From Madurella fahalii (Eukaryota > Ascomycota > Sordariomycetes > Sordariales): 64,000 nucleotides of DNA. Of this stretch, positions 56,845 through 64,000 are shown piece after piece (positions within the stretch are counted from its first letter, which is position 1; each line of letters opens with the position of its first letter). Under the pieces are notes generated by a model, which saw only the letters and a list, made by a program, of their open reading frames with translations, ran no database searches and was not told the DNA's origin. Position numbers and translations under genes: made by a program. Where the stretch lies: contig CM056877.1 in assembly GCA_029876055.1 (NCBI GenBank), positions 3,720,001-3,784,000 on the forward strand. The letters are read 5' to 3'.

Positions 56845-58383
56845 TCAAAAAGTAACCCACATTCTCTTCCCAACCACCTCAACCTTTGCCAGCGCAAACG
56901 CAACCGCCGCCGCAACGTAGAGCAACCCCGTCATGACAACCAACCCCCAGTAATCCCCGCCAGCGGCACCCACCACCGCCCCGGCCAGAGGAACCGCCAC
57001 CAGCACGGCCAGCGAGACCACGCTATAGCAAGTCGCATAATACCGCCCATACTCACGGGTCTTGCACAGCCTCCCAACCGCCACGGGCACCAAGCAGCTC
57101 GCGGCGCCGCTGGCCAGCCCCAAGAGCACGGCGAACACCACGATCCCGGGCCCCGTCCCGCCCGCAGGGAGCCAGACCGCGAAGCAGGCGAGGGCGGCGA
57201 CGGCCGAGACGACGACGCTCGCGTTGAACGCGCCGGCCTTGTCGGCGGCCCACCCGCCCGCGACGCGCCCGACGGCCGAGCTGGCGTTCAACGCGGCGAC
57301 CACGTCGAACGCGAAGGCGTTGGCGAACCCTTTGCCGAGCATGTAGGCGGAGAAGTACGCCAGCGAGAGGAAGGAGGCGAATTGCGATAGGAAGATGGCG
57401 ATCACGGTCCGGGTGTAGCCCCTGGCGCGGAAGATACGGGGGTCGGGGCGCGCGGTGGCCGCAGCCGCAGGTGGTTTGGTGTTGTTGTTATTGTTGTCGT
57501 CGTTGTTGTTGTTGATTGCGTGTGGCGGCGAGTTCTTCGCTGTGGAGGGTGGTAGAGGCGGCAGCCTCCTTGAGCGGATGAGGAAGTTTGCAATGGCCGC
57601 GGGAGCGAGGCATGCCAGCGCCAGGGCGCGCACAGCCCACGCGAACCCGATGCTGACGAAGAGAGTCCGAAGGAGATAGGGGAAGACGATGGCGCTCGCA
57701 GGCCCGGCTGTAGTGGCCACGCCGGTAGCTAGGCCGCGGCGGTCGTGGAAGAAGTGGCCGATAGCAGCGATCGAGGGAGTGAAGAGCAGGGAGCTGCCTA
57801 GGCTGCTAAGGATGCCGAGCGCGAGGAGGAGGCTCCAGTATGAGGTACTGATGTTCACGAGCAGTAGGCTCGCAACGAGGCATACCGTGCCGGCCAGGAT
57901 GAGCCAGCGTGGGCCGTATTTGTCGAATAGCGGGCCGACGTAGATGCCGAGTGAGAGGTTGAGGAACGTGTACCCGCCGATAATGCCGCCGACTGCGCCC
58001 GTGCTGGGCTGGAGGGGGTGGTTAGTGGAGATGTATGGCGGGAAAGCGGCTAGGATGTTCATGAGGCCGAGAGAGGCGAACAGGCCAAGCCAACAGCCTA
58101 ATACGATGAACCACGCGCGGATTCCGCCTTCGGGGAAGCGTTCGTCGACGTCGCTGACCGATGAGGCTATCTCGAATATGGACGCCGGGCCGGTGTTACC
58201 TAGTAGCCGGTCGGCAGCACTGCCGGCAGTCGTTCTTGTGGATCCCGCATCGGATCCGCTCCCGGACGCCGTATCGGATTCGTCTAAGCTGGCGGATGAC
58301 GGCGTGATGGTCACGGAAGCTGCCGCCTTCTTGGCCCGATCATGTTGCTCTGGCTCCGGGGGTATCGGAATACCCTTGCGCAT
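56845..58383 (-). CDS. MFS monocarboxylate-porter-type transporter
   Basis: Single exon, 512 aa. A Ser/Thr/Asp-rich cytosolic N-terminus of about 80 residues ends in DERFPEGGIRAWFIVLGCWL, a typical lead into helix 1 of fungal monocarboxylate-transporter homologues. Twelve helices can be traced. GPLFDKYGPRWLILAGT resembles the MFS signature between helices 2 and 3, and FFHDRRGLATGVATTAGPAS follows helix 4. The cytosolic loop between helices 6 and 7 contains Pro-rich and poly-Asn low-complexity sequence. Likely substrate: small organic acids or riboflavin-like solutes, as in Mch-type proteins, but this cannot be fixed from sequence. There is no neighbouring biosynthetic cluster to suggest a toxin or metabolite role. 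Confidence 0.85.
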   Translation of the reverse strand: MRKGIPIPPEPEQHDRAKKAAASVTITPSSASLDESDTASGSGSDAGSTRTTAGSAADRLLGNTGPASIFEIASSVSDVDERFPEGGIRAWFIVLGCWLGLFASLGLMNILAAFPPYISTNHPLQPSTGAVGGIIGGYTFLNLSLGIYVGPLFDKYGPRWLILAGTVCLVASLLLVNISTSYWSLLLALGILSSLGSSLLFTPSIAAIGHFFHDRRGLATGVATTAGPASAIVFPYLLRTLFVSIGFAWAVRALALACLAPAAIANFLIRSRRLPPLPPSTAKNSPPHAINNNNDDNNNNNTKPPAAAATARPDPRIFRARGYTRTVIAIFLSQFASFLSLAYFSAYMLGKGFANAFAFDVVAALNASSAVGRVAGGWAADKAGAFNASVVVSAVAALACFAVWLPAGGTGPGIVVFAVLLGLASGAASCLVPVAVGRLCKTREYGRYYATCYSVVSLAVLVAVPLAGAVVGAAGGDYWGLVVMTGLLYVAAAVAFALAKVEVVGKRMWVTF

Positions 58384-59276
58384 TTCGGGATTGCTTCTAC
58401 CTGCCTCCCCGACGTCGAAAATCCTAGAGCGCTTGTGGGTTGATGTAACACTCTAAGCTCGACCGTCAATGAGACTGCACCGTTCGGAGAGAAGGCGTAA
58501 ATTGAGAGAATGCGCCACGGGAGCAATTGAGACGGATATTGGACGATCGAATGGCCATCTTAGCTTCTGATTACGCAAACCATAGCCCTGTTACCGTCTT
58601 AGTCTATGGACGCTGAGGCAGCCCTCCAGGGACTGTAAGGTGTAAGCATGGGCTAACCCACCCCTTGTTGGACCGCTTTCGGTAAACCGCGGTGCATCCT
58701 TTGATGCATGGACTCGCGAGGCAAGGCACACACCCCATTGCGGCACCCCATTACACCGTTTCTGGTACATGGAGTGTTGGTTTCCAACTCTGGCATTCCT
58801 GAGCAGGGGCCGCAAGAATGGGCCCTGGCAGACCCCCGAGGGCGCAGCCTCTGAGTTTTGTGCCCGGAGCCTGGAACCTGGGCTCCTGGTTCATCCTCTG
58901 CTTCTCAATCGCTACGGGACAACCCCGGCTCCATGTTGATCAAGAGTGAGCGACAATGATGAAGATAAATGCCCGGCGTTGTCGCAATACGGACCGGCCG
59001 GCAAAATCGGCACACGTCTTCAAGGGTAGAAGATTTGAACCGATGTGACAGTAGAACCGTAAATGCTGGCGCGCTGGCCAGACCTGGCTGTCAGCCTTAC
59101 CAGAATTTGTGCGCATCCGTAAGCGGATTACCAAACGCGTCTGGGCGAGCGCGGCGGAACGTACAGTACAGTAGCCAAGAGTTCATCCGAGATAACGCCG
59201 CCGTTCAGGTTATTATGGGGCTGACGTCGCTGCAATTGATTGTACCGTTAGGCACGGAACTGAAGTTAAAGTTGGC
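58384..59276. other. Intergenic region: MFS promoter and WBP11 3' end
   Basis: Both flanking genes lie on the minus strand, so this 0.9 kb holds the transporter promoter and the 3' end of the WBP11-type gene. No gene or repeat was seen. Confidence 0.5.
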
Positions 59277-60173
59277 TTAATCGTCCTCGTCTTCCACGTC
59301 TTCCACCATCACCTTACGTGCACCAGCACTTGGATCAATCTGCATCTGCTCGGGTTGCGGTCGTGCCGTCTCAGACGTCCGCAGGTAGCCTTCCCTTTCC
59401 AGTTGGTCGGCTTCTTCGGGCTCCAAGAGACGGCCCTGCCCCTTCCCTTTTTCAATCTTCATCCGGACGGCTGTTGGCATGAACGCGCTCACGGCTTCCT
59501 TGCGTAGATCTCTGACGACGGGCTTCGCCTCGTAGACCGTCTTCGCCTCCACGGCGGGGGCCGCTGTCTTCTCCGACTCCTGGCGGCGCTCCGCTACTGG
59601 TTCTTGGTTCGCATTCCGCTTCGCCCTCCGCTTTGCGTACCACTCGTCTAGGATCTCTTTGGGAATTGGCGGCGGCGTGTCTCGCGGCATGGGTATGTTC
59701 TTGACATCGTCTGGTACGTCGCTGTCGCTGCTAGATGCGTCCTCGGCATCCCGTCGCCTTTTGCCTAACACACCGTCGCCTCTCTGGCCGTGCCTCGGGG
59801 GACCGTGTCCGAACTTGGGCGCATTATCTCCCAGAGCTTCTCTTGCTTTCTTGACCGCCTTCAGGTCCTTTTCAAGAGCCTCCAGCGCCTGCTCCTCATG
59901 AGCAGTGAGCTTGCCGCCACTCTCTTTTAGCGCTTTCAGATCATCAATCTGCTTTTGTATTCTGTCGGGGTTGCGTTTGGCGAGTTTTTCGTTCCTCCGC
60001 GCTTGCTGCTCTGCCTTTCCTATGAACATGGAGAATTAGTTAAAGCCTGAAAAAGCTCGGCGTCAAAAATATCAAGTGTTGCCCGTAGCTGGGAATGTAC
60101 CTTTCTTGATGGCTTTGGCCTTCTCGGCCTTCCTCTGCGCTTGCACCGGATTGTAGTTACGCTCTTTTGCCAT
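59277..60173 (-). CDS. WBP11-type splicing factor (WW-domain-binding protein 11 family)
   Basis: Two exons: 60173-60101 and 60019-59277, with an 81-nt intron (GTACAT...ATAG). The product is 271 aa. The start MAKERNYNPVQAQRKAEKAK is the conserved N-terminal signature of WBP11/Npw38BP proteins, continuing as GKAEQQARRNEKLAKRNPDR and a coiled coil (IQKQIDDLKALKESGGKLTA). A central Arg/Asp-rich part leads to the short Pro stretch PPPIPKEILDEWYAKRRAKR. Near the C-terminus is VSAFMPTAVRMKIEKGKGQG, and the tail is acidic. Family role: nuclear protein that binds WW-domain proteins and joins the activated spliceosome. The fungal form lacks the long Pro-rich C-terminus of the animal protein. Confidence 0.87.
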
Positions 60174-61177
60174 CCCGGGCAACCATCAAAGGAACGTTAT
60201 GCTACAGATGGGCAAGATACGGCGTGAATAAAATGGCCAGCAAGTGGAGTTCGGGGGGGGGGTTGGGGTGCTGAATGGCGAGATCGAGATAGTCAAAACT
60301 GGCGGGTTCAAGTTTCGGAAACGATTGCCACGATTAAGTCACAGAGAGAGCACCAAGCTTGCGCCGAGATGTTTCACCGCGGTTTAACCGTAGCCACCGT
60401 ATTGGATGACGGCGCCAACCGGCCCCTGAGTTTAACAAACAAAACCATAAAAAAGGGATATAAAAAGATTATTTTTTACACTGTAGGAACGGCTTGAATG
60501 CCTGATATTGGGGCCCATTCAATGATCTGATGTTCTTTCCGGTGGACAAACACCATAAGGGAACCTCTGGAATCCTACAGATGAGGCAGGGACAGCTCAC
60601 GGCAGCATGGACGAGAGAAGTGTTGCCTCGACCACAACCGTCTCTTGGCCTGCGAAGAGCCGCCGGTGGGTTGTTTGGAGCAGCGTGAAGACAATTGGAC
60701 ATCGACCCCCGCAGGGTACAATCACAGGCATGTTGCATTCCCGTGGGTACAGTGCTAGAGCCCAGCTGTTTGGTGCCGCGACTGTTTCAGAGCCTAGGCG
60801 AGCTGAGGCACTGGCCACAGGCCCCACGCGGCGCGGCTGGGTTGCTCCTCCAACCCGTCCCATGTTGATGTCTGTTACCCCGCCCCCGCTGCCAATCCGG
60901 ATCGCGCAAACCACTGCCGCCGCGCTGCGACGTCGGGCGTCATAATTTAAGCTCCCGGCGCCGTCTCCATCGCTTCTGCGACTCCTTCATCTGCAGGCGG
61001 TTCGAAACTATTTTGCATCATTCTCTACATTTCTCAGACACGTGCCCCGTACAGCATTCTCATTATTTCACTTCCATCCAGCCTGCTACAGGCAGAGGAA
61101 GCGGGGCGCGAGCTGCGCAAACTAAACATCGCGACCCTTTTTCTCTTTTGAATCCGCAGATTCATCGCCCGGGCGCC
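60174..61177. promoter_or_regulatory. Divergent promoter region between the WBP11-type gene and dbf2
   Basis: About 1 kb lies between divergent start codons. A G run sits near 60254-60262, and an A/T-rich patch is near 60440-60480. The last 200 bases form a C/T-rich leader for dbf2. The opposing frames at 60597-60945 carry no recognisable content. Confidence 0.45.
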
Positions 61178-63269
61178 ATGGCGAGCTTCATGGCCAATCT
61201 ATTCCCAGGTGGGAAGCAGGACAAGGCCGACGCGCGCCCCTCCACCCCGATCAGAAACAGCTTCATCACCCCTGCCAGCACTCCACAGGGCAGTCCCAGC
61301 AAGAGGACAGTGCCCCCTGGCGCCAATGAGCTTCCCGGCGCTTTCCAGAGCATGAAGCTTGGTACGCCGAGCGCGCTCGACATTCCCGTGAAGCTTGGCC
61401 GACCGCAGAGCGCCCTCATCACCCCGTTGTCCCCTGGCAGGACCAACGTGCAGAACTTGGAAGACGGTTCCTCGGCTGTCGACGATAGCATCATCCATAA
61501 AGGACCTGCCGCACCCGGTAGCCCTCTGAGAAGCAAGGGGCAAGAAAACACACCGCCGGCTCTCCCGCGCGACCCTTTCACGGAGCCGACATACCAACCC
61601 AGCCATGCTGCCATCTCTCGCCAAGAGCTGTACCAGCCTCGAGACCGGCCGTCGCCGACTGTCAAGCGGTTCAACACGACACGGGGTCTCACGGCCGAGG
61701 AGCGCGAACTTCTGCAGAAGCCAACTGTCAAGCGTATGGTCAATGTCACCCAACTATGTAGGTTTCGACTTGCGAGGGCACCGGCGCATATTTGGTTCGT
61801 ACTCACGCGCCCTAGATTTCCTCGATTACTATTTCGACCTCTTGACATATGTCGGCTCAAGGCAGAACCGCCTCAGCGCATTCAAAGCAGAATATCCCGC
61901 CCCCCCTGAGACAGACAAGGAGACGTACAACCAGATGTGGTCAAAATACACTGGTCGGGAACGCGCCAACCTCCGCAAGAGGCGCGTCAGGTTGCGGCAT
62001 GGTGATTTCCAAATCCTGACACAGGTCGGCCAGGGCGGCTACGGCCAGGTCTTCCTCGCGCAAAAGAAGGATACCAAGGAGGTGTGCGCGCTCAAGGTCA
62101 TGAGCAAGAAGCTGTTGTTCAAGCTAGACGAGGTCCGGCATGTCCTGACCGAACGGGATATTCTCACAACGGCCAAGAGCGAGTGGCTTGTCCGTCTGCT
62201 GTACTCGTTCCAAGACGACAAGAATATCTATCTTGCCATGGAATATGTACCGGGCGGGGACTTCCGCACGCTCCTCAACAACACGGGCGTGCTGTCCAAC
62301 CGGCACGCTCGCTTCTATATCGCCGAGATGTTCTGCGCAGTCGATGCCCTGCACCAACTGGGTTACATTCACCGCGATCTCAAGCCCGAGAACTTCCTAG
62401 TCGACTCATCCGGCCACGTCAAGCTCACTGATTTCGGCCTCGCGGCTGGGTTCCTAGCCCCTGCCAAGATTGAGTCGATGAGGATCCGCCTGGAGAAAGC
62501 GTCCGAGACGTCGGTTCCATTCGGCAAACCGATGGACCAGCGGACAGTTGCCGAGAGGCGGGAAGGGTACCGCACGATGCGGGAGAGGGACGTCAATTAC
62601 GCCAAGTCAATCGTGGGGTCGCCGGATTACATGGCGCCAGAGGTACTGAGGGGTGACGAGTACGATTTCACAGTCGACTATTGGAGCTTGGGCTGTATGT
62701 TGTTCGAGGCCCTGACGGGCTTCCCTCCGTTTGCAGGGTCGACTGCCGACGAGACGTGGCGGAATTTGAACCATTGGCGAGAGGTACTCAAGCGGCCGGT
62801 GTGGGAAGACCCGAACTACTTCTTGAGCAACCGGACCTGGAACTTCATCACAACGTGAGTTGGCGCGTGGCCCCTGTGGACAAGGCTGAGCGGAGGAGCT
62901 GACGAATGCAGCTGCATCAACTCGAGATCTAAGAGGTTCTCCAACATCAACGACATCTACAGCCATCAGTACTTTGCCGAGGTCGATTGGGCGGTGCTGC
63001 GCGAGACCAAACCTCCATTCGTCCCGGAGCTGGACTCGGAGACAGACGCAGGCTACTTCGACGATTTTAGCAACGAGGCGGACATGGCCAAGTACAAGGA
63101 AGTGCACGAAAAGCAGCAGGCGCTCGAGAGCATGGCGGAGCGCGACGATGAGATGAGCAAGAGCCTTTTCGTGGGGTTCACGTTCCGCCACCGCAAGCCG
63201 GCGACGGACGACGGCACGCCGCGCAAGCCGATTCCCTTCGAAGACGACACCTTCGGCACCATGCTGTAG
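61178..63269 (+). CDS. dbf2: NDR/LATS-family serine/threonine kinase DBF2 (Sid2-like)
   Basis: Three exons: 61178-61757, 61816-62854 and 62912-63269, giving 658 aa. A Ser/Pro-rich N-terminus (to about residue 180) leads to the Mob1-binding segment (YFLDYYFDLLTYVGSRQNRL, then SAFKAEYP). Kinase features: Gly loop GQGGYGQV (265-272), ATP-binding Lys287, catalytic HRDLKPEN (379-386), DFG (399-401), the long NDR-type insert, the activation segment AKSIVGSPDYMAPEV with the expected phospho-Ser458, and a C-terminal hydrophobic motif FVGFTFRHR with Thr630. Role: effector kinase of the septation-initiation/mitotic-exit network, bound to Mob1 and activated by a Sid1/Cdc15-type cascade. It controls septum formation and conidiation in filamentous fungi. 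The GSPDYMAPE sequence separates it from the COT1-type NDR kinase. Confidence 0.93.
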
Positions 63270-64000
63270 TGCCAGCACCGGCGACCCAGACCTGTGTACC
63301 CCAGATTTCGGAAACGGCCTGCATGGTGGTGGTCGGGTGAACCGTACACCGGGGTGCATCGGCGGGAGTTCAAGTTAATATGACGGTGGGGACAGCGATG
63401 AATGGACCCAAGTCATTGGTTCCCGGGTTCCTTTTTTTCGTCTCTTGGCTTTGACATTAGCCAACCGATTTGTTCGACATTACTTATCGAGTGTTATGGA
63501 GTTTTCGATGACTGGTGGGAAGGGATACATGGTCAGGCGGTGAATGGTGGGCTGGGGACCATGGTGATTGGCGGCGTGTTTTGTTGCTGGGCTTCGGGGA
63601 GTGTAGAACATTGTATTCAGGCTACCTATCAGGTATATTTTTCCGTGCAGTAACACCGAGGCTCGTCAGGCAGACGCGTCACTTGAGACAGGACACGCGC
63701 GATGAATTTGTAACCGAAACCAAGAGGCTGAGTCTGCCAGGTGCAATGGCTTGCATCGTACAGATTGCAAAGTATGCCGGGCGTCGTCATCGAGGGCCAT
63801 GGTGTCTCAGCGTCAAGCCGAGAAGGGAGGGTCTAATGTCTTCGCTGATTTGATGTAACCACTTGAACGAGATGCAGAGAGGAGCACTCAGGGTGCAGAT
63901 TGCATCCCGATGGAAGACGCCACCCAATGCAACAGCGGGATCTAATCTTATCACCGAATCCCATCATCTGAAACTTCCCACAATCGATCGTGCCAAGCAA
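63270..64000. other. 3' region of dbf2 and window end
   Basis: Downstream untranslated sequence is followed by unannotated DNA to the edge of the window. The frames at 63402-63853 resemble nothing recognisable. Confidence 0.5.

Overview
This 64 kb window is nuclear DNA of a filamentous ascomycete, most likely a Sordariomycete and plausibly Sordariales/Chaetomiaceae. The basis is short introns of mostly 50-120 nt with GTRNGN donors and YAG acceptors, GC-rich coding sequence, single-copy orthologues with Sordariomycete-type sequences, and a decayed transposon whose stop codons look like repeat-induced point mutation (RIP). I found 18 protein-coding genes plus one transposon island. There are no operons, CRISPR arrays or other bacterial features, and I could support no tRNA or rRNA gene.

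Layout. 1-24.9 kb is gene-dense: a GPI-anchored Gly/Val-rich wall protein, CENP-O/Mcm21, an acetyl-CoA transporter, a VASA/Ded1-like DEAD-box helicase, IPI1, a roadblock/LC7 dynein light chain, a 1,058-aa fungal protein of unknown function, a CREG-like secreted protein, ribosomal protein eS30, an F-box-like protein and the magnesium channel MRS2. 25.48-29.06 kb is a 3.58 kb element bounded by inverted repeats of about 225 bp, holding transposase fragments and a frame-intact but stop-riddled minus-strand ORF. 32-34.2 kb is a Pcl-type cyclin with an apparent one-base frameshift, followed upstream by about 7 kb without a recognisable gene. 41.2-45.2 kb holds SUB2, RPR2 and the tiny DASH subunit gene HSK3. 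47.5-50.3 kb is a ketopantoate-reductase-like protein with a long Pro-rich tail. 50.3-56.8 kb is gene-poor and contains an exact 141-bp tandem duplication. 56.8-64 kb holds an MFS monocarboxylate-type transporter, a WBP11-type splicing factor and the NDR kinase DBF2.

How the genes relate. Many genes serve RNA metabolism and ribosome production: the DEAD-box helicase, IPI1, eS30, SUB2, RPR2 and WBP11. Another group serves chromosome segregation and cell-cycle exit: CENP-O, HSK3, DBF2 and the cyclin. This is probably ordinary housekeeping co-residence, since neighbours are independent transcription units, often divergent pairs sharing 0.3-1 kb promoters (IPI1/LC7, CREG/eS30, F-box/MRS2, SUB2/RPR2, WBP11/DBF2). 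Exon boundaries were read by eye from splice signals, reading phase and remembered family conservation. For every gene called intact the joined exons give a whole number of codons.
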